Of a stretch of DNA of 64,000 nucleotides, positions 7,862 to 16,691 are shown in pieces; position 1 is the stretch's first letter; every line of letters starts with the position of its first letter. A program made the translations under genes and the position numbers. The stretch is from Nannocystis sp. RBIL2. GTDB lineage: Bacteria > Myxococcota_A > Polyangia > Nannocystales > Nannocystaceae. The notes under the pieces are model-generated. The model worked only from the letters and a program-made list of their open reading frames with translations, made no database searches and was not told the origin of the DNA. The DNA is taken from contig NZ_JAPNJW010000001.1 in NCBI RefSeq assembly GCF_026626745.1, forward strand, positions 3,828,001 to 3,892,000. The letters are read 5' to 3'.

Positions 7862-8842
7862 TCAGTAGCGGCGAGCCGGCGGCGGCGGCGCGTACTGGTT
7901 GTGGCGCTCGCTGGTGGCCGGGAACGGCCGCGGGTCGTGCGGCGGCGACGGCGAGAAGTACGGGTCGACGATGATCCCGCGGGCGCGCAGGTTCTCGGTG
8001 CTGTCGTAGTAGACCGTCATCATCACGTCGGGCCGGCGCTTGTGGCGGCGCTCGAAAGTCACCTCGCGCACCGAGCTGTAGGTCGTCTCGCCGTACTGCG
8101 TGCCGAGCCGCGGGCTCGGATCGTACGGGGAGGCCGTCTCGGCGTGCGCGGAGCCGCCGCGCGGACCCGCCGCGCTCTTGGCCGCCGGCGCGTCGGCCGG
8201 CGCGGGCGCGGGCGCAGGCGCCGAGCGGCTCTGCTCGGCCCCGCGGGCGTCGTAGTCGCCGTAGTACGGCTCGTAGTAGGGCCGCGTGGCGATCGGCGGC
8301 GGCGGCTCGCGCCGCAGCTTGCGCGGCTGGTGCTCCTTGAACACCGCCACGCCGATCACGCCGACGTGCTGCGGCGTGCCCCAGCGGCCCGAGTAGCTGT
8401 TGCCGACGTCGGTGAAGCGGAACGCCGCTACGCTGTCGAGCGACTGGCGGAAGCCCTCGATCAGCACCGAGCCGTACGGCTCTAATACGTAGCCGCGCTG
8501 CGTCTTGTAGTTGCCGAGCTGCCCGCTCACCACGTCGCGCCCGTCGACCGTCACCACCGCCTCGACGCGCTCGCCCGAGTTGTTGCGGACGCGGATGTTG
8601 TAGCGCTCGCCCATCTGCCCGGCCACGAACACCGAGCCGCGGTGCTGGTAGGTCGCCAGCGCCCCGCCGTACGCGCTCTCGAGCGACAGCGACACCTCCT
8701 GGCCCCACGGCGGCGCCACCAGCTGCCCCGAATCGCTCCACGGCCGGTGGGCCTCGGCGACGCCCGGTCCGCAGGCGAACACCGCCGCGCCGAGGAGAAG
8801 GGTCGCCATCAGGCCGAAGGACTTGCTGCTGGGTCGTCGCAT
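7862..8842 (-). CDS. Exported protein with a Pro-rich linker, unknown function
   Basis: A 326-aa protein with signal MRRPSSKSFGLMATLLLGAAVFACGPGVAEA, which could be cut after AEA or lipidated at the Cys. The first folded part (about 35-175) contains 'GERYNIRVRNNSGERVEAVVTVDGRDVVSGQ', a short beta-sandwich-like module that I recall from other exported hypothetical proteins. It also has 'GYVLEPYGSVLIEGFRQS' and 'VAAFRFTDVGNSYS'. A disordered Pro/Ala/Tyr segment (about 180-255) and a C-terminal 'REVTFERRHKRRPDVMMTVYYDS' block follow. The stop codon abuts the repeat array. Function unknown; binding or adhesion is only a guess. Confidence 0.75.
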   Translation of the reverse strand: MRRPSSKSFGLMATLLLGAAVFACGPGVAEAHRPWSDSGQLVAPPWGQEVSLSLESAYGGALATYQHRGSVFVAGQMGERYNIRVRNNSGERVEAVVTVDGRDVVSGQLGNYKTQRGYVLEPYGSVLIEGFRQSLDSVAAFRFTDVGNSYSGRWGTPQHVGVIGVAVFKEHQPRKLRREPPPPIATRPYYEPYYGDYDARGAEQSRSAPAPAPAPADAPAAKSAAGPRGGSAHAETASPYDPSPRLGTQYGETTYSSVREVTFERRHKRRPDVMMTVYYDSTENLRARGIIVDPYFSPSPPHDPRPFPATSERHNQYAPPPPARRY

Positions 8843-9001
8843 GATCGTCTGTCTCCGCAGGCCCCGAAACGCCGCCGGGGGCTCGTCAAGGCCGCTCGCC
8901 GGCCTCGCGCCCCGAACGCCCCCCTCTCCCCGCGGCTTACAGCCGGCAAATCCGTGAAGATCGTCACGCCTCCGGCCCCGAGGTCGCGAGCGCCCGCGCG
9001 C

Positions 9002-9007
9002 TACCCT
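9002..9007 (+). promoter_or_regulatory. -10-like hexamer TACCCT
   Basis: TACCCT is followed by eight bases and the GTG at 9016. It fits the short-spacer, leaderless pattern seen before other genes here. Confidence 0.4.
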
Positions 9008-9015
9008 TCGCAGCC

Positions 9016-10386
9016 GTGCCGCCCCGCCGCTCCCTCCTCGCTGTCGCGCTCGCCTTTGGCCTGTCTCTCGGGACAGCTTGCAAGGGCCGCCCGTCCGCCG
9101 CGCCCGAGCCCGGCGCCGCGCAGGTCGCCATGGGGTCGTGGCAGGAGTGGCTCGCGCTGACGCCGCTGGTCGACGCCGCTCGCTCGCACGCCGGCCCCAC
9201 CACCGTCGCCGCGCTCGAGAAGGCCAGCAAGCTGCTCCGCGACGGCAAGGCCCGCACCGCCGACGACACCCTCGCCGCGCTGGCCGACAGCGAGGGCCGC
9301 CACTGGATCACCGTCGCCCGCGCCGACCTGGCCGCGCTCTACTTCACGGTGTGCATCCGCGGCGTCGCCTGGCGGCTGGTCGACCTCGACGCCAAGACCC
9401 CGCCCACGCGCAAGAGCGACTACAGCGAGGACACCAAGCTCGGCCCCGGCGACATCGCCGTCGAGGCGATGCTGACCAACCTCGACGCCGCGCTCACCGC
9501 CAAGGAGCCGATCCTCCAGACCCAGGCGCGGATCGCCCGCGCCCGCGCGACCGCCTACGTGTCGCGCTGCCCGCCCTCGAAGGAGGCCGCCGAGATGGCC
9601 CAGGGCATCCTCAAGGGCGACCTCGCGGCCCTCGCCGCCGAGAACCACCTCACCCCCGACCTCGCGTTCCTGTGGGCCGGCGTGCAGATGGGCGAGTACT
9701 CCGGCGCCGCCGCCAAGCCGTTCCTGCTGCTCGCCCGCGAGGGCGGCTACGACGAGCCGACGATCGCCACCATGCTGGCCGTCATCGCCCTCGAGCAGCG
9801 CGAGTTCGCGGCCGCCGACAAGCACGCCGCCGAGGCCGAGGCCAACTACAAGAAGCTCGGCGACATCGGCCAGCAGGCTCAGGCGCTGTTCCTCCGCGGC
9901 GAGGTCGCCCGCAACAAGGGCGACCTCAAGGCCGCGCGCGGCTTCTACGAGGCCGCGCGCAAGCTCGACGGCTCGCATCTGCCGTCGCTGCTCGGCCTCA
10001 CGCGCATGACCCTCGCCGCCGACGGCCAGAGCGCCGCGATCCGCCAGCTCCAGGCGGCCTTCCCGACGATCCTCCTCGAGGGCCCGCTGGTCGCCGACAA
10101 GCTCGAGCTCGCGCTCGACAACCTCGAGGCCTACGTCACCCTCCCGGCCGAGAACGACCTCATCACGGTCTGCCGCGACGCCCTCCTCGTCGACGTCGAG
10201 CTCGAGAAGGACCTGATGCGCCGCGGCCTGCGCTACTTCTTCGCCGCCACCATGGACGCCCGCCTGGCCGAGTACGACCACGCCCGCTCGCACGCCGTCC
10301 TCGCCCGCGACGAGTTCGACAACGCCAAGTTGCCGCCGCCGATCGACATCAACGCGTTCATCGAGCGGCTCGACCGCGTGCAGTGA
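9016..10386 (+). CDS. TPR-like repeat lipoprotein
   Basis: A 456-aa predicted lipoprotein (MPPRRSLLAVALAFGLSLGTAC; lipobox GTAC). The rest is alanine-rich and helical, with repeated helical pairs such as 'AQALFLRGEVARNKGDLKAARGFYEAARKLDGSHLPSLLGL', typical of tetratricopeptide repeats, mainly at about 245-345. TPR lipoproteins usually serve as scaffolds in the envelope; the partner is unknown. It starts with GTG at 9016. A pair of 14-bp repeat units (9059, 9073) lies within the signal-peptide coding region, encoding LSLGTAC. It ends shortly before the first LTDQSGAVFGW lipoprotein, on the same strand. Confidence 0.8.
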   Translation: MPPRRSLLAVALAFGLSLGTACKGRPSAAPEPGAAQVAMGSWQEWLALTPLVDAARSHAGPTTVAALEKASKLLRDGKARTADDTLAALADSEGRHWITVARADLAALYFTVCIRGVAWRLVDLDAKTPPTRKSDYSEDTKLGPGDIAVEAMLTNLDAALTAKEPILQTQARIARARATAYVSRCPPSKEAAEMAQGILKGDLAALAAENHLTPDLAFLWAGVQMGEYSGAAAKPFLLLAREGGYDEPTIATMLAVIALEQREFAAADKHAAEAEANYKKLGDIGQQAQALFLRGEVARNKGDLKAARGFYEAARKLDGSHLPSLLGLTRMTLAADGQSAAIRQLQAAFPTILLEGPLVADKLELALDNLEAYVTLPAENDLITVCRDALLVDVELEKDLMRRGLRYFFAATMDARLAEYDHARSHAVLARDEFDNAKLPPPIDINAFIERLDRVQ

Positions 10387-10412
10387 CGGGAATGCGCCGT
10401 AGTGGCGCCGGG

Positions 10413-10418
10413 TACCGT
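10413..10418 (+). promoter_or_regulatory. -10-like hexamer TACCGT
   Basis: TACCGT lies six bases before the ATG at 10425, again leaving no room for a leader or ribosome-binding site. Confidence 0.4.
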
Positions 10419-10424
10419 CGGCAT

Positions 10425-10997
10425 ATGCGAACGGCCCCGGTAGTCCTCTCGCTCGCCTTCCTCGCCGCCTGCGGCGAAGAAGACAGCGCCCCCGTCCAGC
10501 CCGCCACCCTCACCGACCAGAGCGGCGCGGTGTTCGGCTGGGAGTGCGACGACGACATGCACTGCCGCCTGAGCCTGCTCGAAGACTCTCCGCCGCTCCC
10601 CGTCGACGATTGCGGCCCGAAGCTCAAGCCCACCTACAGCTATTCGTGGGGCCACCTGATCGAGCTGTCGGCCGTATGCGCCGACTCGGAGGGCTGGGTC
10701 AGCTTCCCGCGGCTCGGCCGGTTCGTCGTGTGCGAGTCCGACAGCGAGTGCCCGATCCTCGGCGACGACTCGTACGAGTGCAACGCCGGCTTCTGCAAGA
10801 ACTCCGACCAGGCGGAGTCCTTCGACCAGCTGCCGAACCGCTGGGCGATGGAGCAGATCTGCCTCGGCGACATCCCGCGCTACGAGCCCTACGAGGCCTC
10901 GCCCGAGCTCGCCGCCGCGATCGAAAAAGCCTGCCCCGGCGGGCCCAACGACCCGTGCCTCGACCTGCCGGAGGGCTGCCGCGACCCGCGGGGCTGA
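10425..10997 (+). CDS. Cys-rich lipoprotein, LTDQSGAVFGW family, copy 1
   Basis: 190 residues with signal MRTAPVVLSLAFLAAC (lipobox LAAC). The mature part has an acidic start, the block LTDQSGAVFGWEC at about 33-45, eleven or so cysteines, 'YSYSWGHLIEL', 'RFVVCESDSECPIL', 'YECNAGFCKN' and 'CLDLPEGCRDPR'. It shares this order with the next gene, so the two are tandem duplicates that have diverged. Paired Cys and 'C..D..CP' spacing suggest a secreted disulphide-rich domain. No function known. The start is chosen by the signal peptide and the hexamer six bases upstream. Confidence 0.75.
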   Translation: MRTAPVVLSLAFLAACGEEDSAPVQPATLTDQSGAVFGWECDDDMHCRLSLLEDSPPLPVDDCGPKLKPTYSYSWGHLIELSAVCADSEGWVSFPRLGRFVVCESDSECPILGDDSYECNAGFCKNSDQAESFDQLPNRWAMEQICLGDIPRYEPYEASPELAAAIEKACPGGPNDPCLDLPEGCRDPRG

Positions 10998-11073
10998 GGG
11001 CCGCCGGAACAGCGCTCATGGCCGCCCGCGCGTCCCCGACACGCCGCTCGCCTGCGCCGCGGCGGGCCCGTGT

Positions 11074-11079
11074 TAGGCT
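11074..11079 (+). promoter_or_regulatory. -10-like hexamer TAGGCT
   Basis: TAGGCT lies six bases before the ATG at 11086. It is the same hexamer as that before the Cache/channel operon. Confidence 0.45.
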
Positions 11080-11085
11080 GCGGCC

Positions 11086-11679
11086 ATGCGACGTCTCGCG
11101 GTCCTCCCGCTGTTCGCTGCCGCCTGCATCATCGGCGAAGATCCGGTCGAGGAGATCAACCCCGAGCGGTTGACCGATCAGAGCGGCGCCGTGTTCGGGT
11201 GGGATTGCTCGCAGTACACCGGCTGCGAGGTGCGGCGGATCTCGGGCTCCGCCCCGCTGCCGAGCTGCGAGGGCGACGACCGGGCGTGGTACGGCTATTC
11301 GTGGTCGCGCTTCATCTCGATCGACGGCGCCTGCGTCGACCCTCGCGGCTATGGGGCGTGGCAGTTCGTCGACGAGTGGAGCCGCATGATCGTGTGCGAG
11401 ACCGACGCCGACTGCCCGCAGCTCAACTTCTTCCTCGAGCCGGACGAGTTCGAGTGCCGCGCCGGCTACTGCCAGAGCACCGACCCCATCGCCTACCCGC
11501 CGGACGCGCTGCCGCGCCGCTTCGAGATGATCGACCTCTGCCTCGGCGACGTCGCCCGCGAGGACGGCTGGAGCGACAGCGAGGAGTTCTGGGCCGCGCT
11601 CGACGAGGCCTGCCCGGCCGATGCCCCGCGCCAGCCGTGCAAGTCGCTGCCGCCGGGCTGCCCCGACACCCGCGAGTGA
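11086..11679 (+). CDS. Cys-rich lipoprotein, LTDQSGAVFGW family, copy 2
   Basis: 197 residues, signal MRRLAVLPLFAAAC, then LTDQSGAVFGWDC, 'YGYSWSRFISIDGACVD', 'RMIVCETDADCPQL', 'FECRAGYCQS', 'ALPRRFEMIDLCLGDVAR' and 'PCKSLPPGCPDTRE'. Each block has a counterpart in the gene at 10425-10997, in the same order, so this is a tandem paralogue. Each copy carries its own close -10-like hexamer, so they may be transcribed separately. A 10-bp inverted repeat overlaps the 3' end and probably terminates transcription. Function unknown. Confidence 0.75.
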   Translation: MRRLAVLPLFAAACIIGEDPVEEINPERLTDQSGAVFGWDCSQYTGCEVRRISGSAPLPSCEGDDRAWYGYSWSRFISIDGACVDPRGYGAWQFVDEWSRMIVCETDADCPQLNFFLEPDEFECRAGYCQSTDPIAYPPDALPRRFEMIDLCLGDVAREDGWSDSEEFWAALDEACPADAPRQPCKSLPPGCPDTRE

Positions 11680-11702
11680 CTCGCCATCGTCCGCGAGTCA
11701 CT
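11675..11702. terminator. Inverted repeat at the end of two convergent genes
   Basis: A perfect 10-bp stem (11675-11684 with 11693-11702, AGTGACTCGC/GCGAGTCACT) with an 8-base loop. It includes the stop of the + strand gene and lies 51 bp from the stop of the convergent minus gene. There is no T-run, so the terminator role is inferred from position. Confidence 0.5.
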
Positions 11703-11752
11703 GCCCTCGAGTCGCTCTCGCTACGGGCCTGCGCCCGCGAGTGATTCGCGGC

Positions 11753-12586
11753 TCAGGCGATGAGGCCCGAGCGCGCGTCCTCGGGCAGGTGCTCGAGCGC
11801 CGCCGCCAGCTGGTCGCGCACCGCCGCCGCGATCTTCTTGAGCAGCGCCTGCGCCTGCTCCTTGTTGCCGCCGGCGTCGACGAACGCGTCGTACTCGACG
11901 CGGGCGAACTCCAGCATCACCACGGGACCTGGCTGAAGAGACAGGAGCGGCCACGAGTAGCGCTCGACCGAGTGCTCGGCGTTGGGCGACAGCCGCCAGC
12001 GGTTGGCCAGCATGAAGCGGTCGTGGCCCTCGAGCGCCGCGGCCAGCGGCCCGCCGAGCTTGGCGATCACCGCGTCGCGGCTGGTCAGCAGGCGGTGCTG
12101 CAGCTTGAACGCCTCGAGCCGCTCGCGCCGGTCGTGCGGCGGGTAGCGCGGGTCGTCGCGGCGGAACGCCAGCCACGACAGGAACTCGTGGTTGTGCCGC
12201 CACGCCAGCCGCTGGGCCTCGATCTCGGCGACCAGCTTGGCGATGCGGTTCGAGTGGCGGCGCTTCAGCGACACGCCGGTCTCGGTCATCATCTCGCGGA
12301 TCTCCCGCGAGAACAGCGACAGCGAGGTGTGGCTGCGGGTCTCGTCGATCGCCTCGAGCGCGAGCCCGACGCCGAGGCCGACGTGCGCGGCGATCTGGAT
12401 CGTCGTCACCACGATCCGCTCGTACAGGATCGGCATCACCAGCTTGAGCTCGTCCTGCGCGACCGTGCGCGCCTTCTCGAGCGCCTCCTGCTTGGCCGCG
12501 GTCAAGCTGCGGCGGAGCTCCGCAACCGTGGGGTCGTACGCCGGGTTGTCCGCGTGCGAGAGGAAGACTTCCCTTGCCGAAGCCAT
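11753..12586 (-). CDS. Conserved-looking cytoplasmic protein, unknown function
   Basis: 277 residues without a signal peptide. The first third is helical and charged ('VAELRRSLTAAKQEALEKARTVAQDELKLV'), followed by a mildly hydrophobic stretch 'ILYERIVVTTIQIAAHVGLGVGLALEAI', a basic 'SLKRRHSNRIAKLVAEIEAQRLAW', and a C-terminal half with aromatic motifs. No known domain is evident. It stands alone, convergent with the lipoprotein gene on the left and divergent from the VIT/VWA gene. A pair of 14-bp repeat units (11927, 11941) lies in frame. A TACTGT hexamer about 9 nt upstream of the ATG may be its -10. Confidence 0.65.
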   Translation of the reverse strand: MASAREVFLSHADNPAYDPTVAELRRSLTAAKQEALEKARTVAQDELKLVMPILYERIVVTTIQIAAHVGLGVGLALEAIDETRSHTSLSLFSREIREMMTETGVSLKRRHSNRIAKLVAEIEAQRLAWRHNHEFLSWLAFRRDDPRYPPHDRRERLEAFKLQHRLLTSRDAVIAKLGGPLAAALEGHDRFMLANRWRLSPNAEHSVERYSWPLLSLQPGPVVMLEFARVEYDAFVDAGGNKEQAQALLKKIAAAVRDQLAAALEHLPEDARSGLIA

Positions 12587-12830
12587 GGGGCGCTAACAGT
12601 AAGCAACATCGCCGCGCCTGGCTATAACTTGGCGAGATCCGGCGCGGATCATCCACGCGGCGCACATGCGGGCGACCGCGCGCGGGCCCGCCCGGCCGTG
12701 CGCCCCCCGCGAAGGCCCCCCGCGGCGCTTCCGACTGTGTAAGGATGGCCCGCTGCCCCGCGTTTTCGGGGCGAGCGCCGGGCGAGACCACTCCCACCCC
12801 AGGGACGTTCCCCGCCCCGCCGGAGCCACC

Positions 12831-15800
12831 ATGCCGCACGCGCGACGCCTCCTCTGTTCGACCCTGTCCCTCGCGCTCGTCACCGCCTGCAACCCGCCGG
12901 CGCCAGCCGCCACCGAGGGCCCGGTCGGGCCCGGAGGTACCCCCGTCGCCCCTGCAGACCCCAAGGGCGAGGCCGTCGCCGAGCTGACCAACTTCTCCGG
13001 TCCGGTCGGCGCGCGCACCGAGGACCTGCCCGAAGGGACATTCCTCGGCCCCGGCGCCAAGCTGCGCGCCGGCCAGGTCCTCGTCGTTCCGCGCGGCACC
13101 ATCGTCGAGCTCCGCCTCAGCGGCGGCACCGTGCTGCGGATCAACGAGGACACCCGCCTCACCCTCCCCGACGCGCCCGACGCCCGCGCCCTCGACCTCG
13201 ACCGCGGCGAGCTCGTCGCCATCGTCGCCGCCGGTCAACCTCCGCTGGCCCTGCGCGCCGGCGCCGACACCTTCGACGTCTCGACCGGCGAGGCCCGCGT
13301 CCTCGCCCGCGGCGACCGCCGCAGCTACGACGTGGTCTATGGGTCAGCCCGCCTGCGCACCGCCGGCCAGGACGTCCCGCTCGGCCCCGGCGCCCACGTC
13401 GACACCCCGCTCGCCCCGCAGCAGCCGGCCCAGCCCGAGGTCAGCCTGCGCCCGCTCGAGGACACCGCCTGGTCGCGCGCCTTCGAGGTCGCCGCGCGCA
13501 TGGCCGACGCAGTGCCCGCCGGCGTCGGCAGCTTGACCGCCCGCCGCGCCGGCAGCCAGACCGAGCTCTACAAGCTCGCGCTCGTCGATCAGAAAGTTCA
13601 TGTGGCGATCTCCGGCCGGATCGCGCGCACGGAGATCGAGCAGACCTTCTACAACGAGGCCGCGGAGGTGCTCGAGGGCACGTACCGCTTCCCGCTGCCG
13701 GCCGACGCCTCGATCTCCGGCTTGCAGTTGCTGGTCGGCAACACGTGGATGAACGCCGAGATGCTGGAGAAGGAGCGCGCCCGCCAGATCTTCAAGCAGA
13801 TCGTCGACGCCACCATCCCGCGCGACCCGGCCCTGCTCGAGTGGGAGCGCGGCAACATCTTCAAGCTCAAGATCTTCCCGATCCCCGGCCGCGGCGAGCG
13901 CAAGATCCGTCTCAGCTACACGCAGGTGCTGCCAGTCGTGGGCGACGACCTGCGCTACCGCTACCCGATGACCGGGGCCAGCAGCGGCGCCAGCGGCACC
14001 GAGATCGAGAACTTCGAGTTCGCCATCGAGGTCGACAAGTCGGAGCTGCCGGCCCGCGGCGAGCTCGTCACGCCGATGGCCGCGCTGCAGCGGCGCGACC
14101 TCGGCGACCGCGTCGAGCTGGCCACCAAGTCGCAGCGGTTCCGCCCGGTCCACGACCTCGGCGTCGACATCCCGCTGCCCGAGGGCGAGCGCCGCGTCCA
14201 CACCGAGACCCACCTCGACCGCGACGGCCAGGCTTACTTCATGCTGGCCTTCAAGCCAGACCTGAAGCTCACGGCCGGCGACCGCCCGCGCCACTTCGCC
14301 TTCGTCCTCGACCGCAGCCACAGCACCACCCCTGACCTGTGGACCGTCGCGCGCAGCCTCGTGCAGTCGACCGCCGCCACTCTCGGCGCCAATGACCGCA
14401 TCACCGTGCTCGCCTGCGACGCCGCCTGCGACGTCGCCCCCGGCGGCCTCGGCCCCGCCTCGGGCGCCCACCTCGCCGGGGTCGAGCGCTTCCTCGACGG
14501 CCAGCTGCTCGCCGGCGCCAGCGACATCGGCGGCATGATGCGCGCCGCGGCCACCGCTCTCGGCACCGATGCAGCTGACCCGAAGGCCAGCCAGGCCGAG
14601 CGGATCATCGTCTACCTCGGCGACGGCAGCCCCAGCGCCGGCGCCCTCGCCCCCGACGAGCTGCTCCGCGACGTCGAGCGCCCGCTGGCCGGCACGCGCG
14701 TCCAGGCCGTCGCCCTCGGCGCCCGCTCCGACCTCACCGTCCTGTCGGCGCTGGCGCGCAAGACCGGCGGCGACCTCCTGCGCGCCGACGCCAAGGACGA
14801 CCTCCGCGGCCTCGCGCGCGAGCTCGGCCTGCGCGCCGCCCTCCCGGTCGCCCGCAACGTCGACATCAGCCTGCCGCAGGGCATGGTCTACGCCCACCCC
14901 GAGCAGCTCGCCGGCGTCCGCCCCGGCGAGACCATCACCCTCGTCGGCAAGCTCAGCCAGCCCGTCCACGGTCCGCTGACGATCCAGGCCACCGGTCCCG
15001 ACGGACAGGTCGTTTCGGACAGGATCCAGGTCGACCTCGAGGCCGTCCCGGGCCCCGACGCCTCGCGCCGGGCCCACCTCCCGCGCACCTGGGCGCGCGA
15101 GGAGATCGAGGCGCTCACCGCCGGCCGCGGCCACGCCGCGCGCTCCGAGATCATCGAGCTCTCGCGCCAGTACACCGTGCTCTCGCGCTACACCGCGCTG
15201 CTCGTGCTCGAGAACGACGCCATGTACCGCGAGTTCAACGTCGTGCGTCAGTCGGGCCGCACCACCGGCTGGACCGGCAAGATCGAGCCCGGCACGGTCG
15301 ACGCCAAGGGCACCGTCGCCCCGTCCGGCGGCGTGCCGGTGACCACCGCCCCGGCCCCCGTGCAACCTGTCCCCAAGGACATGGCCGCCGGCGCCGAGGC
15401 CCGGCCCGCCGAGGCCCCGTCCCCCGACCCGGCCCCGCCGCCGGCGCCGATGGCCGACGCCGCGAGCAGCACTCGCCTCAACAAGGGCAAGAACGCCGAG
15501 GACGACCTCTTCGACAGCCTGGCGAACGAGCAGCTGCGCGACGAGAGCCGCCGCGCCCGCGGCGAGACCGAGGCCGCCCCGGCCGCCGAGCCCGAGGCGC
15601 CGATCGACCTTGAGGAGGCCCCTCCCGCGGAGAAGGCCGCCACGACCGCCCCGTCCTCGCCCCCTGCGCCTGCCCCGGCCAAGAAAGAGGCCGCCAAGAC
15701 CAAGGCGGACATCGCCGAGAGCTGGGACGGCGACATCGGCGGCAGCGGCAGCGGCAGCGGCTACGGCCGTGGCCCGCGCCCGCGCCACCCCACACCTGTC

Positions 15801-16691
15801 TGGAAGGTCAGCCCGGCCACCGCGCCCACCGCCGCCACCACCGCCAAGCTCGACGCTCTGCGCCGGGCCGTCGACGCCGACCCGACCAGCCGCTCCGCCC
15901 ACCGCAAGCTGGTCCAGGCGGCCATCCGCGCCGGCGCCACCGACAGCTTCACCTACGCCCGCGCCTGGGCCGAGTCCGACCCCGACCACGCGCCCGCGCT
16001 GATGGCCGTCGCCGATCTCCTCGCCGCCCGCTCCGACCCCGCCGCCCCGCGCGCCTACGCCTCCGCCGCCGAGGTCAAGCCGTTCGACAAGGCCCTCCAC
16101 CTCCAGCTCGCCCAGGGCTTCGCCAGCAAGGGCGACCTCGCCCGCAGCTGCGCCCACCGCCGCGCCCTCGTCAGCATCGACCCCGCGCGCGCCGGCTACC
16201 GCGTCGACCTCGCGCGCTGCCTCTCGGGACAGGGCCAAACAGACATGGCCCGAGAGACACTCTCCGCCGCGCCCGCGCGCTCGGCCGACATCACCAGGGC
16301 CCTGCGCGACCTCGACCTCGGCACGCTGCGGCCGCGGCCCCTGGACCTCCCCGGCGGCGGCGACCTGCGCGCCAGCCTCGTGTTCACCGGCGCCGGCGAC
16401 GTCGACATCGCCGTCGTCGACGCCAGCGGCCGCCGCCTGAGCGCCCTCCGCCCCGACGACGTCCTCGTCGCCGAGACCGCCAACGTCGAGGAGCTGATCT
16501 ACCGCACCGTCCGCAAGACCCTGGCGATCGAGGTCTCGCGGATCTCCGGCCAGGGCGCGGTGACCGGACAGCTGACCCTGCGCACCCCCACAGTCACGCG
16601 CACCTACCCCTTCACCCTCGACCAGGGCAGCTTGCGCCTCGCCACCGTCGGCTACAGTCTCAACTACGGCCACGCGTACTACTACAGGTGA
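12831..16691 (+). CDS. FecR-like/VIT/VWA domain lipoprotein with TPR-like C-terminus
   Basis: 1286 residues. Signal with lipobox VTAC (Cys20). FecR-like beta domain at about 45-170 ('AELTNFSGPVGA', 'RAGQVLVVPRGTIVELRL'). VIT domain at about 245-370 ('VHVAISGRIARTEIEQTFYNEA', 'GTYRFPLP'). VWA domain from about 485, with a MIDAS-like 'FVLDRSHS' (DxSxS) near residue 493. A Pro/Ala/Glu-rich disordered stretch (about 835-990), a Gly-Ser run, TPR-like helices (about 1000-1140) and a beta-rich end follow. VIT+VWA proteins are envelope scaffolds or adhesion factors; the partner is unknown. Five runs of the 14-bp repeat lie in frame (13024, 14991, 15365, 15794, 16215), mostly in linkers. The next gene starts in its stop codon (GTGA). 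ATG at 12831 is chosen because it places the signal peptide at the N-terminus. Confidence 0.85.
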   Translation: MPHARRLLCSTLSLALVTACNPPAPAATEGPVGPGGTPVAPADPKGEAVAELTNFSGPVGARTEDLPEGTFLGPGAKLRAGQVLVVPRGTIVELRLSGGTVLRINEDTRLTLPDAPDARALDLDRGELVAIVAAGQPPLALRAGADTFDVSTGEARVLARGDRRSYDVVYGSARLRTAGQDVPLGPGAHVDTPLAPQQPAQPEVSLRPLEDTAWSRAFEVAARMADAVPAGVGSLTARRAGSQTELYKLALVDQKVHVAISGRIARTEIEQTFYNEAAEVLEGTYRFPLPADASISGLQLLVGNTWMNAEMLEKERARQIFKQIVDATIPRDPALLEWERGNIFKLKIFPIPGRGERKIRLSYTQVLPVVGDDLRYRYPMTGASSGASGTEIENFEFAIEVDKSELPARGELVTPMAALQRRDLGDRVELATKSQRFRPVHDLGVDIPLPEGERRVHTETHLDRDGQAYFMLAFKPDLKLTAGDRPRHFAFVLDRSHSTTPDLWTVARSLVQSTAATLGANDRITVLACDAACDVAPGGLGPASGAHLAGVERFLDGQLLAGASDIGGMMRAAATALGTDAADPKASQAERIIVYLGDGSPSAGALAPDELLRDVERPLAGTRVQAVALGARSDLTVLSALARKTGGDLLRADAKDDLRGLARELGLRAALPVARNVDISLPQGMVYAHPEQLAGVRPGETITLVGKLSQPVHGPLTIQATGPDGQVVSDRIQVDLEAVPGPDASRRAHLPRTWAREEIEALTAGRGHAARSEIIELSRQYTVLSRYTALLVLENDAMYREFNVVRQSGRTTGWTGKIEPGTVDAKGTVAPSGGVPVTTAPAPVQPVPKDMAAGAEARPAEAPSPDPAPPPAPMADAASSTRLNKGKNAEDDLFDSLANEQLRDESRRARGETEAAPAAEPEAPIDLEEAPPAEKAATTAPSSPPAPAPAKKEAAKTKADIAESWDGDIGGSGSGSGYGRGPRPRHPTPVWKVSPATAPTAATTAKLDALRRAVDADPTSRSAHRKLVQAAIRAGATDSFTYARAWAESDPDHAPALMAVADLLAARSDPAAPRAYASAAEVKPFDKALHLQLAQGFASKGDLARSCAHRRALVSIDPARAGYRVDLARCLSGQGQTDMARETLSAAPARSADITRALRDLDLGTLRPRPLDLPGGGDLRASLVFTGAGDVDIAVVDASGRRLSALRPDDVLVAETANVEELIYRTVRKTLAIEVSRISGQGAVTGQLTLRTPTVTRTYPFTLDQGSLRLATVGYSLNYGHAYYYR
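14989..15026. repeat. 14-bp repeat array, 3 units, inside the VIT/VWA gene
   Basis: Units at 14991 (ACCGGTCCC), 15005 (ACAGGTCG) and 15019 (ACAGGATCC), 14 bp apart. They encode a linker-like ATGPDGQVVSDRIQ. Confidence 0.55.
16213..16264. repeat. 14-bp repeat array, 4 units, inside the VIT/VWA gene
   Basis: Units at 16215, 16229 (ACAGGGCC), 16243 (ACATGGCCC) and 16257 (ACACTCTC), 14 bp apart. They encode CLSGQGQTDMARETLSA in the loop between TPR-like helices. Confidence 0.6.

Noticed and set aside
9078..10997. Long open frame overlapping the TPR lipoprotein gene
   Set aside because: Arg/Pro/His-rich shadow of the real frame; only its 3' end (from 10425) is a gene with a signal peptide.
13344..16673. 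1109-codon open frame on the minus strand
   Set aside because: Antisense shadow of the VIT/VWA gene: Gly/Ala/Val/Glu-rich with no domain or signal.
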